From assembly GCF_001637205.1 (NCBI RefSeq), contig NZ_LVJH01000027.1, forward strand, positions 1 to 64,000: a stretch of 64,000 nucleotides of DNA, written 5' to 3'. This DNA comes from Paenibacillus glacialis. GTDB lineage: Bacteria; Bacillota; Bacilli; Paenibacillales; Paenibacillaceae. Positions 26,537 to 35,787 of the stretch are shown piece by piece (within the stretch, counting starts at the first letter, position 1; each line of letters begins with the position of its first letter). The translations under genes were made by a program, and so were the position numbers. The notes beneath the pieces are model-generated. The model saw only the letters and a list, made by a program, of their open reading frames with translations. It did no database searches and was not told where the DNA came from.

Positions 26537-27337
26537 ATGAGTAAATTAACCAATGATCAAATCCGCCAGAATGTTAGAAGTCGATATCAACAAATCGCAG
26601 TCAATGAAGTACCAGTACATTCTTCAAGCAGTTCAGCTGAGAGTTGTTGCGACATACCCACAGATTTCAAAGCCATTTCATCGCAATTAGGATATTCCAA
26701 TGATGAATTGTCTGCTGTTCCTGAAGGTGCAAATATGGGCTTGGGTTGCGGTAATCCACAAGCGATTGCTTCATTGAGCGATGGTGAAATCGTTCTGGAT
26801 CTTGGTAGCGGTGGTGGTTTTGATTGCTTCCTAGCTTCACGCCAAGTTGGGGTTACCGGTCGAGTGATCGGTGTAGATATGACACCCGAAATGGTTAGTA
26901 AAGCTCGGGCCAATGCCATTAAAGGTGAATTTCATAATACGGAATTTCGTCTTGGAGAGATTGAACACCTGCCTGCCGCAGACAATACGGTGAACGTCAT
27001 TATTTCGAACTGTGTCATTAATCTCTCTCCGGATAAACAACAGGTATTTAATGAAGCCTATCGTGTACTTAAGCAAGGTGGTCGTCTTGCCATTTCCGAC
27101 ATCGTCACGACTACGGAACTTCCACCCGCAATTAAAAATGATATGAATGATTTGTACTCCGGATGCATCTCCGGTGCTTCATCCATTATTGAACTTACAG
27201 CGATGCTTCAGCAAAGCGGATTTTCTGATATTTCAATCGAGCCTAAAGATGAGTCTAGATCCTTTATTAAAGACTGGGTGCCCGGTGCTAATGTCGATAA
27301 TTACATCACATCGGCTGTAATTAAAGCTGTTAAATAA
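26537..27337 (+). CDS. arsM: Arsenite S-adenosylmethionine methyltransferase
   Basis: This 266-aa class I methyltransferase carries ArsM cysteines C71 (GLGCGNP), C159 (SNCVINL) and C210 (YSGCISGA), which bind trivalent arsenic, and an extra pair C37-C38. The SAM motif is VLDLGSGGGFD. It turns arsenite into methylated, in part volatile, species. ACAAGGAGTG precedes the ATG. It follows a cysteine-rich MarR gene and lies next to arsR-arsB, so the locus has both efflux and methylation. Confidence 0.93.
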   Translation: MSKLTNDQIRQNVRSRYQQIAVNEVPVHSSSSSAESCCDIPTDFKAISSQLGYSNDELSAVPEGANMGLGCGNPQAIASLSDGEIVLDLGSGGGFDCFLASRQVGVTGRVIGVDMTPEMVSKARANAIKGEFHNTEFRLGEIEHLPAADNTVNVIISNCVINLSPDKQQVFNEAYRVLKQGGRLAISDIVTTTELPPAIKNDMNDLYSGCISGASSIIELTAMLQQSGFSDISIEPKDESRSFIKDWVPGANVDNYITSAVIKAVK

Positions 27338-27340
27338 TAA

Positions 27341-27390
27341 AAAGGAGTGTCCCTAGTCATTTCAATAATGACATTGGGGACACCCTTTTT
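27341..27390 (+). terminator. Terminator after arsM
   Basis: AAAGGAGTGTCCC with an inner GTCATT pairs with AATGAC and GGGGACACCC, followed by TTTTT. It resembles the IS-end-like hairpin at 12147-12190 in its outer arms. Confidence 0.75.
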
Positions 27391-27398
27391 CAGATTTG

Positions 27399-28544
27399 TT
27401 ACCCCTCTAGATCCACATCTAACCTGATGATTTCAGATCGACTAGCAAGCCGAATTGGGGGTCCCCAAGTGCCAAATCCTGATGAAACGACGACATGCAT
27501 ACTATGTTTAAGCATATAACCCCAGTCTAACTCGAACAGTCGACGAGTAACCCAATGATTTGGTGCAAATTGCCCACGATGCGTATGTCCACACAATAGA
27601 ATATCCGCTCCCGCTTCAGCAGCTTGTTGAAAACCATAAGGCTGATGATCCATGACAATGATCGGCTTCGATTTATCCGAAGGCTCAAGAAGCTTTTCTA
27701 TGCTAACGCGCCCTTCCGGATCCATGCTTTCTGCCGATTTGTCCTTCCGACCTGCAACAATAATATCAGCATTCTCTATAGAAACTGTTTCATCGCGTAG
27801 TACACGGATACCAATTAAACTCATCTCTTTGATATATTGTTCGATGTTTCCACCATAATACTCATGGTTTCCTAATACGGCATATACGCCATAAGTTGCA
27901 TGTAGTTGTTTCAGACTTTCCGACATCGAATTCCGCATAAATGGCTCAATAGAGTCATCGATAATATCCCCCGGTAAAAGAATAAGGTCAGGTTTCATTT
28001 GATTTATCCCTTTGATGAGACGCTTTAGATGGCGATTCCCTACAATATTGCCTAAGTGGATATCTGATGCTACGGCGATAGTTAGCTTCCGGTTAACACT
28101 AGCTTTTTTAGAGATCGGTACATGATAGGTCCGAAGGATCGGACTCCAAGCGTTATACGATCCCCAGATGAAGAGAATAATTAACAATATAGTCGTCGTC
28201 CAACCGACAACAGGAATATAAAAGGATTCTGAGTACCCTACTCTTTGTAACAACCATGCTGAGATATCTGCGAACGGCAATAAAATAATCATAAATTCCA
28301 TAAGGGCTAAATAATATGAGCCTATTACTTTGAGTAAGCGACCTACGGGGTTATGTTTACCCCATCGACCTATCAGATAAGAGAATACCAGAATGGTGAA
28401 AACGATAGAGAACCATACCGGTGACATTGATGTAGTATAATGTGCCTTGAATACGTAGATATTCCAGCCAATATAAGTATTTAAACCTAAGAAGATGATT
28501 ACAATCAAAACAACATTCAGAATCATTCGTGGTACTCGTTTCAT
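27399..28544 (-). CDS. Membrane-bound calcineurin-like metallophosphoesterase
   Basis: This 381-aa protein has four to five N-terminal membrane helices (residues 8-155) and then a metallophosphoesterase domain with DIHLGN, GDIIDD, GNHEYYGG, MDHQP and GHTHRGQF, the full set of di-metal ligands. It is of the YkuE/YaeI type, which acts on phospholipid-like or phosphate ester substrates. It is single, with its own spacer to the DUF423 gene. The substrate is unknown. Confidence 0.88.
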   Translation of the reverse strand: MKRVPRMILNVVLIVIIFLGLNTYIGWNIYVFKAHYTTSMSPVWFSIVFTILVFSYLIGRWGKHNPVGRLLKVIGSYYLALMEFMIILLPFADISAWLLQRVGYSESFYIPVVGWTTTILLIILFIWGSYNAWSPILRTYHVPISKKASVNRKLTIAVASDIHLGNIVGNRHLKRLIKGINQMKPDLILLPGDIIDDSIEPFMRNSMSESLKQLHATYGVYAVLGNHEYYGGNIEQYIKEMSLIGIRVLRDETVSIENADIIVAGRKDKSAESMDPEGRVSIEKLLEPSDKSKPIIVMDHQPYGFQQAAEAGADILLCGHTHRGQFAPNHWVTRRLFELDWGYMLKHSMHVVVSSGFGTWGPPIRLASRSEIIRLDVDLEG

Positions 28545-28729
28545 AGGTGATTACATTCTCCTTTTATGATAATCTTAGTCCTTATCTCCCATGGTAAATA
28601 ATATAGATTAAAGCTAGTCTATTCAACTATATACATGATACACTCGAGATCGATAGGGAAATTGTCAGACACTTCATGGTGTGATATGCTAGCTGCTTAC
28701 ATAACAGATTGAATTAGGGAGGGTTATCG

Positions 28730-29092
28730 TTGAATACATTATTGCTACTCGGAAGTATATTGATGTTCCTTGCTGTTGCATTAGGAGCTTTTGGAGCCCA
28801 TGCATTAAAGATGAAATTAACCCCAGATATGATGAAGGTATACGAAACAGGAATACAATATCACATCGCTCACGCCCTTGGACTATTGATACTCGGTCTA
28901 CTGGCAAATAGTTCTTCCAACGCTTCTCTTATCGTGATGGCAGGATGGTTCCTTTTCGCTGGGATTATCTTATTCTCAGGTAGCTTGTATGCTTTAAGTC
29001 TAAGCGGAATTCGTAAGCTAGGTGCTATCACTCCATTAGGTGGCGTGGCATTTTTGATTGGCTGGGTCATGGTTATCATTACTTTAATCTAA
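28730..29092 (+). CDS. DUF423 membrane protein (YwdK type)
   Basis: This 120-aa protein has four membrane helices with the typical LGAFGAHALK motif early on and GITPLGGVAFLIGW at the end. GGGAGGGTTATCG lies before TTG at 28730. Function is unknown throughout the family. It is monocistronic, with a terminator at 29145. Confidence 0.9.
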   Translation: MNTLLLLGSILMFLAVALGAFGAHALKMKLTPDMMKVYETGIQYHIAHALGLLILGLLANSSSNASLIVMAGWFLFAGIILFSGSLYALSLSGIRKLGAITPLGGVAFLIGWVMVIITLI

Positions 29093-29144
29093 CAATAAGA
29101 AAATCCTCGCATAAAGTTCTTTGTAAGTAATATGAAGAATATGG

Positions 29145-29192
29145 AAATGGACAGGGTCATCAGCTGTTTTCTGGTGACCTTGTCCATTTTTC
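29145..29192 (+). terminator. Terminator after the DUF423 gene
   Basis: AAATGGACAGGGTCA pairs, with one bulge, with TGACCTTGTCCATTT and is followed by TTT. The converging DUF5316 gene may use it too. Confidence 0.75.
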
Positions 29193-29232
29193 TCATGATT
29201 ACCCATTACATTATGAATTGATAATTATTCGG

Positions 29233-29439
29233 TTAGCATATTAAATACATTAAACCAGCAATAGCAAACGAACCGACTCCCACTAAAGCTGACCATGTCG
29301 CAACTTTGTTCTTTATTTTACGGCCTTCCTTAGGCTCTGAATAAAAATTACGTCTTTGTTGGTTACCCGTCGTCCACGCTCCAATGCAAAGACCTGAAAC
29401 AAAAATGAGAACAATACCAAGGTAGATAAAAAATTTCAT
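29233..29439 (-). CDS. DUF5316 small membrane protein
   Basis: This 68-aa protein has two membrane helices (FIYLGIVLIFVSGLCIGAW and VATWSALVGVGSFAIAGLMY) and a charged middle (EPKEGRKIKNK). This is the DUF5316 pattern. GAAGGCGGATCAAT precedes the ATG. It follows a possible 22-aa reading frame by 14 nt. Confidence 0.75.
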   Translation of the reverse strand: MKFFIYLGIVLIFVSGLCIGAWTTGNQQRRNFYSEPKEGRKIKNKVATWSALVGVGSFAIAGLMYLIC

Positions 29440-29453
29440 ATTGATCCGCCTTC

Positions 29454-29522
29454 CTAAGATATTGTTTGCGCCGAATTCCCATTTTCCTGAAGTGCTCTTG
29501 TAATTCGGTAACGTTCACTCAT
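29454..29522 (-). CDS. Possible 22-aa leader-like peptide
   Basis: GGAGGCAGTTCA places a very good site before ATG at 29522; the frame MSERYRITRALQENGNSAQT ends after 22 residues, 14 nt before the DUF5316 gene. It may be a leader peptide, a small regulatory peptide, or the start of a lost gene. Upstream, AAAGGCT (29550-29556) and AGCCTTT (29572-29578) form a hairpin that could be an attenuator. Confidence 0.35.
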   Translation of the reverse strand: MSERYRITRALQENGNSAQTIS

Positions 29523-29713
29523 TGAACTGCCTCCAATATTGTTCTCAACAAAGGCTCTCGATCATGCCAACAGCCTTTCTCGGAATTTTGTAGAACCGCA
29601 GATAGTTGTAACCCTCATGATTATATCATTTCTCAGTTTTCGTCTCTATGTTCACACATTACCACCTAAAAGTAACATTTTCACGATTTATCGAATATAC
29701 CATGCGGGGTTTT

Positions 29714-30682
29714 CTACGTTAAACTTCCACCTATGTGAATAGATTTTTTGGCTTCTAAAGACTTTAATACGGCGTCCTTTATCTTTATAACCTGAATTGC
29801 GGATGTAATATCGAGAAGCCCACTTTTTTTCTTCATTTCCAAACAATCGCTAATATGATGTATGACTTGTTCATAATCATCCTTCATTTGAGGATTTAAT
29901 ACTTCCTTGCTTCCATCACTATAATAAATCACAAATTCTTCTTTTGTGTTCACCCCATATTCAGCATCAAACTTGATAGAACCTTGTTCACAAATAACCT
30001 CAAATCCTATATAAAATGGAGAATTCTTTGGCAAATTTGTGTAACTCTCAACAACTGCGAATTTATTATTATAATTTAACGTTGTGATTGCGATTGATTG
30101 GTCCCCCAAGTCTATGCCATTAGAAAGGACATTTTCAGGCATTCCCAGAATCTCAATCAAGAAATCAAAATTATGGATGTGGAAATCGGAAACATTTTTT
30201 TGCAATCCCAGGTCGCCCCAATTTGGAGCCGTTCTATTATACGAACGAAAAGATTTTACCTCCCCAAATTCAAGGTTTTTGATTTTGTTTATCGTTATAT
30301 GATGCGGAGTCGAAAATTTATAAAACAAATCCACAAATACATTTCTTTGATATTCTTCTGAAATATTTAGAATTTCTTCACCCTCATCTATTTGATAAGA
30401 TAGTGGTGTTTCACAAAAAACATGCTTATGATGCTTTAAAGCTTCAATTGCCCATTTCGTATGTAGAGAGGTAGGTAAGCAAATATCGACTAAGTCGATC
30501 TCCTCATTTTTTAATATTTCATATATATCTGTGGTAGTTTCTATGTTAAGTGTCTTATTTATTTCTCTTAATTTATTTTCATCCCTACCATATATTAAAA
30601 CCACCTCAAAACCTGTCATTTTTTTATATAATTCTGCATGCTGTCTTCCAAACCCCGTTCCCAATATTCCTACTTTAACCAC
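29714..30682 (-). CDS. Gfo/Idh/MocA-type oxidoreductase
   Basis: This 322-aa NAD(P)-dependent oxidoreductase has the Rossmann start VKVGILGTGFGRQHAELYKK and EKPL-like segment HVFCETPLSYQID, followed by the alpha/beta domain. GTG at 30682 follows GGAGGTTTTTGT. It acts on sugars or inositols in related proteins; the substrate cannot be predicted. The gene is divergent from a WYL regulator, whose operator-like palindrome lies in the shared spacer. Confidence 0.85.
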   Translation of the reverse strand: MVKVGILGTGFGRQHAELYKKMTGFEVVLIYGRDENKLREINKTLNIETTTDIYEILKNEEIDLVDICLPTSLHTKWAIEALKHHKHVFCETPLSYQIDEGEEILNISEEYQRNVFVDLFYKFSTPHHITINKIKNLEFGEVKSFRSYNRTAPNWGDLGLQKNVSDFHIHNFDFLIEILGMPENVLSNGIDLGDQSIAITTLNYNNKFAVVESYTNLPKNSPFYIGFEVICEQGSIKFDAEYGVNTKEEFVIYYSDGSKEVLNPQMKDDYEQVIHHISDCLEMKKKSGLLDITSAIQVIKIKDAVLKSLEAKKSIHIGGSLT

Positions 30683-30814
30683 ACAAAAACCTCCATTTTT
30701 TTGAGTTCTGACAATCAACTTTAAAATTACATTTGAACACTTTCCTGAATCATATTATTATTGGCCCTCTAAATTCATTGACTCGCCTCCTTAACATATC
30801 TCTATGATATACTT

Positions 30815-30844
30815 CTATTGTTGACACCATATTGGCAACAATAG
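30815..30844. promoter_or_regulatory. Candidate operator of the WYL regulator
   Basis: Perfect inverted half-sites CTATTGTTG (30815-30823) and CAACAATAG (30836-30844) are separated by 12 nt and end 13 nt before the regulator's start. The right arm overlaps the ribosome binding region, which suggests autorepression. Confidence 0.6.
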
Positions 30845-30857
30845 CGGAGGTGCTTTT

Positions 30858-31814
30858 ATGAGATTACATAGACTGATTGGTATATTGTTGTTAATCGAAT
30901 CAAGAGGGAAAATAAAAGCGAAAGAACTCGCCGACGCTTTAGAAACCTCAACTCGCTCCATTTATAGAGATATCGATGCTCTGGCCGAAGCAGGAATCCC
31001 GATTGCCACTACTTCAGGTTCAAACGGCGGCGTCTACCTCATGGAAGGATATGCAGTAAATCCTAAACAACTGCATATCGACGATGTTATCAATTTATAC
31101 TTAACGGGTATTGGAATATATTCAGATGGAAAAACGGAATCCGGTTTAAAGCTGAAAAATACATTGCTGAAATTGGAGCAAACATTACCACAGTCCTATC
31201 AAACTGACATTCAAAAAGTAAAAGCCCGGTTTTATTTTGACGATACGCCATGGTGGACAGAACGTGAGATAATTCCATCCCTAGAAATATTGAGAGTAGC
31301 GGTATTACGTTCTCAGAAAATAAGAATTGTATACAGTAAGGTGAATGGGGATTCCTCGTCCCGAACGTTACATTCATACGGACTTGTAGTTAAAAAGACT
31401 GAGTGGTACCTTGTAGCATTCTGTGAAGAAGCAAAGGAAATTCGTACATTTAAATGCCAGAGAATTATAAAAGCAGAACTACAGGAGGAGATATTTGAGT
31501 CCCCGCAATATTTCTCAATAGAGGACCACTGGAAAAAACAAGAAACTAATTTCAAACAGTCTCGCAAAAATATTGAACATTATCTAGTAAAACTCAAAGT
31601 AACTAAGACCAATAAGAATTTTCTGCATAAATTAGAAATCCTTCATACGCAACAGTATTCCGATCATCGTCTAATTACGGCTGAAATGTATAGCTACGAA
31701 GCTGCATGCCAGATTGTACTCGAAATCATTGATCATGTGGAAATATTAGAACCTGAACAGCTTAGGCAATATATTAAAGTAAGACTGCTGAAACTACTTG
31801 ATATTTATGCTTAA
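30858..31814 (+). CDS. WYL-domain (YafY/DeoR-type) transcriptional regulator
   Basis: This 318-aa protein has an N-terminal winged helix (KAKELADALETSTRSIYRDI) and a WYL domain with LHSYGLVVKKTEWYLVAFC; the WYL triplet is WYL in this last stretch. WYL domains sense ligands or nucleic acids. AGCGGAGGTGC precedes the ATG. It faces the Gfo/Idh/MocA gene across a palindromic operator. The regulated pathway is unknown. Confidence 0.9.
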   Translation: MRLHRLIGILLLIESRGKIKAKELADALETSTRSIYRDIDALAEAGIPIATTSGSNGGVYLMEGYAVNPKQLHIDDVINLYLTGIGIYSDGKTESGLKLKNTLLKLEQTLPQSYQTDIQKVKARFYFDDTPWWTEREIIPSLEILRVAVLRSQKIRIVYSKVNGDSSSRTLHSYGLVVKKTEWYLVAFCEEAKEIRTFKCQRIIKAELQEEIFESPQYFSIEDHWKKQETNFKQSRKNIEHYLVKLKVTKTNKNFLHKLEILHTQQYSDHRLITAEMYSYEAACQIVLEIIDHVEILEPEQLRQYIKVRLLKLLDIYA

Positions 31815-31883
31815 TCACATTCCAAACATTCAACTATCATCGGATCTCAAGAACTTGATCTCATTCTCTCGTATTGTAAATGT

Positions 31884-31911
31884 AAAAGACCCGCTTTCGC
31901 GGATCTTTTTT
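31884..31911 (+). terminator. Terminator after the WYL regulator gene
   Basis: AAAAGA-CCCGC pairs with GCGG-TCTTTT around TTTC and is followed by TTTT. It serves the plus-strand regulator and faces the ABC genes. Confidence 0.7.
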
Positions 31912-31964
31912 AAGACGTGTTATTATTAGGTTAATTTTGTGACATATTAATCAATACACAGAAC

Positions 31965-32915
31965 TTAAGATGCAACATCCCTTTTCTTAAAAATAAACCA
32001 AGATAATAGATTAAATACTATGAAATAAATAATTAGTACGGTAATCGAAAATGGTAGAGTCATTCCTTCTATCATTGGTTTATCGTTCAAATATTGGGTT
32101 AAATCAGTATTGGTAAATAAAAGATACTTAGCCCAGCTATAGCGAGATAATAATCCAGCGATGGTAGCTCCTACAAACATGACTCCTAAAGATAAGCTAA
32201 TTGCAAGCGAGCTACTGCGAAATACTGTTGACAGCATAAAGGCCAACGTGACCATCATAATTAATTCGACGCACATATAACCATAAGTACTTAGAACATG
32301 GCCGACAATGTTAGCCTCATGAACAATATGATCCTGACCCACAAAGATGTAAGGTATGTCTATATTCTCGAACCCCTCCATAAACCCCCATAAGAGAAAT
32401 GAAGAACTAAATAAAACGCCTAATAACATAACAGAAAAAGCAAAAACTGAAATATACTTGGATAGTAATACTTTCGAACGACTAGCTGGTCGTATCAATA
32501 GTAGCTTAATGGTTCCTCCGCCAAATTCTCCAGCAACACTATCAGCAGCTATGATTACTGTAAATATAGTAACAATGATGATTAAATTGGCTGCATTCAA
32601 AACTCCGCCCCATATGGAATGTTCAGTAGGCGGTATGTTATTCGTAATCCGGTATTCAGCTAGCAGTTGACGATCCGCCAAATCAGATTTTATCTCATCA
32701 GGAAGTTTATTATCTGCCATACTATTTTTTAAATGGACAATTTCCTGTTGTGTCTCAGCTTGCCAATTACCATCTTGTAATGATGGGGTATAATTGTGAA
32801 TGAGGATAAGAACCGTACTGGTTAAAGCAATTAGTATCCCAATTAACATCCAAGTACGAAGACGACGGTAAATTTTCATATTTTCATTTCGAAGCAGATT
32901 AAACAATTTGATCAC
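31965..32915 (-). CDS. ABC-2 type transporter permease
   Basis: This 316-aa membrane protein has one N-terminal helix, a cytoplasmic part and five C-terminal helices, as in ABC-2 permeases that export bacitracin-type antibiotics or lantibiotics. The region TPPEHSIWGGVLNAANLIII leads into the membrane core. It overlaps the ATPase gene by 17 nt, so both form one transporter. Confidence 0.85.
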   Translation of the reverse strand: MIKLFNLLRNENMKIYRRLRTWMLIGILIALTSTVLILIHNYTPSLQDGNWQAETQQEIVHLKNSMADNKLPDEIKSDLADRQLLAEYRITNNIPPTEHSIWGGVLNAANLIIIVTIFTVIIAADSVAGEFGGGTIKLLLIRPASRSKVLLSKYISVFAFSVMLLGVLFSSSFLLWGFMEGFENIDIPYIFVGQDHIVHEANIVGHVLSTYGYMCVELIMMVTLAFMLSTVFRSSSLAISLSLGVMFVGATIAGLLSRYSWAKYLLFTNTDLTQYLNDKPMIEGMTLPFSITVLIIYFIVFNLLSWFIFKKRDVAS

Positions 32916-33819
32916 TCCCCGTCATTTCCAAGAATTTATCTTCTAGTGATTGTGTCATTGGTTTAATACTATATACCTTGATTCCATTTTGAACCATGAG
33001 AACAACCACTTCCGCAATTTGCTCACGTCCCACAGTTAACTCAAGATGTGTTTCTATTGTAGTTGCACCGAATGCAGGTATTGTTTGTAAGATCTCTAAT
33101 GCCCGCTCAAGTTGATCCACTTCAATAGCGACTTTGTTCTGTTCCCCATCATTGAAATAATCATTGATTAAGCGTATATCTATCAACTTACCATTCTGAA
33201 TAATAGCGACACGGTCACACATCAGCTCCATTTCAGATAAAAGGTGACTGGATACTACCACTGAAATACCTTCCTCTCGGGTCAGCTTATGTAGATAATC
33301 ACGTAACTCACGAATTCCCGCAGGATCTAATCCATTGGTTGGCTCATCGAGAATTAACAACGCAGGTTTATGTAAAAGTGCTTGGGCTACACCCAATCTT
33401 TGGCGCATGCCTAACGAATACGTTTTGACTTTATCATGAATCCGATTCTCCAATGCAACCAAAGTAATTACTTCTTTGATCCGCTCCTTCGTTACGTTTG
33501 GCGACATTCTCGCAAAATGAACTAAATTCTGATATCCTGTCAAATATTTATACATTTCTGGATTTTCAACAATGGCACCTACTTTAGCTATAGCGTCTTC
33601 AAAGTTATTAGTAATGCTGTGACCATCAATGAGTATTTCTCCCTTACTGATTTTCATTAACCCGACCATCATTCGAATGGTTGTAGTTTTCCCAGCACCA
33701 TTGGGTCCAAGAAAACCAAATACCTCACCCTTCGGAACTTCAAAACTCAGTTGATCGATAATGGTTTTTCTTCCAATTTTTTTAGTGACGTTTCGAATTT
33801 GAACAATAGGTGTTGTCAT
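32899..33819 (-). CDS. ABC transporter ATP-binding protein (BcrA type)
   Basis: This 306-aa ATPase has Walker A (GPNGAGKTT), signature (YSLGMRQRLGVAQALL) and Walker B (LLILDEPTNGLD) with the H-loop SSHLLSE. The C-terminal extension is typical of antibiotic exporters. It pairs with the overlapping ABC-2 permease. No two-component system is adjacent, so the regulation is not apparent. Confidence 0.92.
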   Translation of the reverse strand: MTTPIVQIRNVTKKIGRKTIIDQLSFEVPKGEVFGFLGPNGAGKTTTIRMMVGLMKISKGEILIDGHSITNNFEDAIAKVGAIVENPEMYKYLTGYQNLVHFARMSPNVTKERIKEVITLVALENRIHDKVKTYSLGMRQRLGVAQALLHKPALLILDEPTNGLDPAGIRELRDYLHKLTREEGISVVVSSHLLSEMELMCDRVAIIQNGKLIDIRLINDYFNDGEQNKVAIEVDQLERALEILQTIPAFGATTIETHLELTVGREQIAEVVVLMVQNGIKVYSIKPMTQSLEDKFLEMTGSDQIV

Positions 33820-33957
33820 TATTAGCTCCTTTTAAGCTTCAGATTTACTATAGCTTAGCATACTTGATAATTACTAGGAAACAGAATGGACTAAAGGTTG
33901 GCTTATTTATTGTCCAAGGTCTAGTTCCTTCCTAGACTAAAGACGAGTTAAAAAAAA

Positions 33958-33991
33958 GAACACCATTCGTTAATAACAACGATTGGTGTTC
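33958..33991 (-). terminator. Terminator after the ArsR-MFS operon
   Basis: GAACACCA and TGGTGTTC pair, with an inner CGTT/AACG, and the minus strand continues with a T-run. The rest of the 33820-34144 spacer shows no gene. Confidence 0.75.
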
Positions 33992-34144
33992 ATCCAAACA
34001 CAGTATGATATAAAAAACATTAGATGTCCACTCCACTGTTCATTCTCTAGAATTTGATTTTCATCCAGTGTTATTTGTGAACTTCAGAAAAAATCCCCAT
34101 CTTGGTTTATTCGGGAAATCATTGAATTAAGCTATAGTGTTCTG

Positions 34145-35326
34145 TTAATTCATTATACCTTTTCTTCCTCTCTCGCTTGATTTGGAAATTTTTAATTTTA
34201 TCATGATCGATAAGAAAGCAAGCAGTGAAAACATAATTCCGATCCAGATGAGTTGATGTATTCCCGAGTGAGAAATAAACCAACCACCGATAGAAGTCCC
34301 TATAGTAATTCCAAGATTGGAGAATGAAATAAACAAGCTGTTACCGAATTCGGGAGCTTCTCTCGCCTCAGTCGTTAACCATGCTTGACTGACAATGAGT
34401 CCGCCGGAATGCACTGCCCCCCAAATGATTATGATAATAATCATCGGAATGAAATAAGAACCTAGATAATAAACGAATAGGTAAGTTACCGCATATAGTA
34501 GTGGAAACATGATGACGGTCTTTGTAATACTTTTATGCAAAAGGCCCCCAAATAAAAAATTCCCAAAAATCATGATTATACCAAAGGCCATCAACATGAT
34601 ACTAATCCATGACCCGTTCATATGTGTCACTTGTCCAAGATATTCAGCAAAGTAGCTGTACACAGAAAACATAGCTGCAAAGATAAAAATAACTGTCACA
34701 ACATTTAACCATAATAGGGGTTTGCGTAATATACCAAGTTGCTTGCCGTAAGACATTTTTTCTTTAACAGGCATGGAAGGAAGCCAAGCTAGTATCCCTA
34801 CAAAGGCAATTATACTTACAACAGCTCCAAACAGGAAAGCGACTTCTAACGAAATTTTATCCGCGAGATAAGAAGTCAAAGGTACACCAAAAGCAAATCC
34901 GACCGTTATTCCGGCGAAAACCTTTGTAACTGCTTTAGTGCTCTTTTCCGGAGGGACAAGTTGGGCTGCGGTCACAAGAGCAACCGAAAAAAAGACGGGA
35001 TGAAAAATAGCAGGGATAATACGGAAAATAAGCATCACTTCAAACATGGTCGTATAGGCATAAACAATATTTGAAATCGCAAAAATAAGTACAGCGGTTA
35101 ATAGAATAACTTTACGATTAATACCAGAAGCGAGTAATGTCAGGAATGGACCTGAAATGGCAACGACTAAAGCAAATATACTTACAAGCCATCCAGCCTG
35201 TGAACTCGATATATTAAATTTTTGAGTTACCTGGGGTAGAACACCTATAATACCCATTTCAGTAGTAATAATGCCGAATACGCCTAAAGCTAGAATAATG
35301 ATAAGCAAAGGGTTAACCTTTTTCAT
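34145..35326 (-). CDS. MFS transporter (AraJ/Cmx-like, 12 TM)
   Basis: This 393-aa protein has 12 membrane helices, with the start ALGVFGIITTEMGIIGVLPQ and the antiporter motif region GVPLTSYLADKISLE. Members export sugars, chloramphenicol-like drugs or arabinose-type compounds. It lies 85 nt after a small ArsR-type gene on the same strand, so the two form a repressor-pump pair. The substrate is unknown. Confidence 0.88.
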   Translation of the reverse strand: MKKVNPLLIIILALGVFGIITTEMGIIGVLPQVTQKFNISSSQAGWLVSIFALVVAISGPFLTLLASGINRKVILLTAVLIFAISNIVYAYTTMFEVMLIFRIIPAIFHPVFFSVALVTAAQLVPPEKSTKAVTKVFAGITVGFAFGVPLTSYLADKISLEVAFLFGAVVSIIAFVGILAWLPSMPVKEKMSYGKQLGILRKPLLWLNVVTVIFIFAAMFSVYSYFAEYLGQVTHMNGSWISIMLMAFGIIMIFGNFLFGGLLHKSITKTVIMFPLLYAVTYLFVYYLGSYFIPMIIIIIIWGAVHSGGLIVSQAWLTTEAREAPEFGNSLFISFSNLGITIGTSIGGWFISHSGIHQLIWIGIMFSLLAFLSIMIKLKISKSSERGRKGIMN

Positions 35327-35411
35327 TTTAAATGTAAGCCTCCGTTGATATTGATATTTACATATACAGAATTATAGATATATAAAAATAAAAAAAAGAC
35401 CTCCTTTCTGT

Positions 35412-35723
35412 CTATAGTTTCTTTTTAATGTACTCGGAAAATTCCTGTATTGTCGTTTCGTTCCGACGATAGTACGTCCATTTCCCAATTCGCTCAGATT
35501 CCAACAAACCAGCTTTTTGCATAGTCAACAAATAACTCGAGATTACAGACTGAGCAAGTCCCGCTTTAGCCTGAATATCTCCCACGCATACACCAATTCG
35601 AAAATTGAGGCCTTGTTGAAAATAAGCCTTTTCATCAAAGAATTCCTCTGGATTCTTTAACCATAGCATAATTTGACTACGAGTCTCGTTAGACAAAGCT
35701 TTATAAATCAATAAAGGTTCCAT
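35412..35723 (-). CDS. ArsR/winged-helix regulator
   Basis: This 103-aa protein has an HTH of ArsR type (GLAQSVISSYLLTMQKAGLL) after LSNETRSQIMLWL. It has one cysteine (C46, in GVCVGD), not a metal pair. The ATG at 35723 is preferred, since the longer frame lacks a site, although the ribosome binding site is weak here as well. It is the first gene of the pair with the AraJ-like pump. Confidence 0.75.
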   Translation of the reverse strand: MEPLLIYKALSNETRSQIMLWLKNPEEFFDEKAYFQQGLNFRIGVCVGDIQAKAGLAQSVISSYLLTMQKAGLLESERIGKWTYYRRNETTIQEFSEYIKKKL

Positions 35724-35749
35724 GTATATCATTATATCTACTTTTATAG

Positions 35750-35765
35750 ATTTGTAAATACAAAT
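35750..35765. promoter_or_regulatory. Candidate operator of the ArsR-type regulator
   Basis: ATTTGTAAATACAAAT has perfect half-sites ATTTGTA and TACAAAT around AA, and lies 27 nt upstream of the regulator's start. This is a typical place and form for autorepression. Confidence 0.5.
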
Positions 35766-35787
35766 GCAACACACAAAAATTACCATG

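Noticed and set aside
33820..34144. Spacer between the BcrA-type ATPase gene and the AraJ-like pump.
   Set aside because: It holds only the terminator at 33958-33991; short A+T-rich stretches show no gene, riboswitch or repeat.
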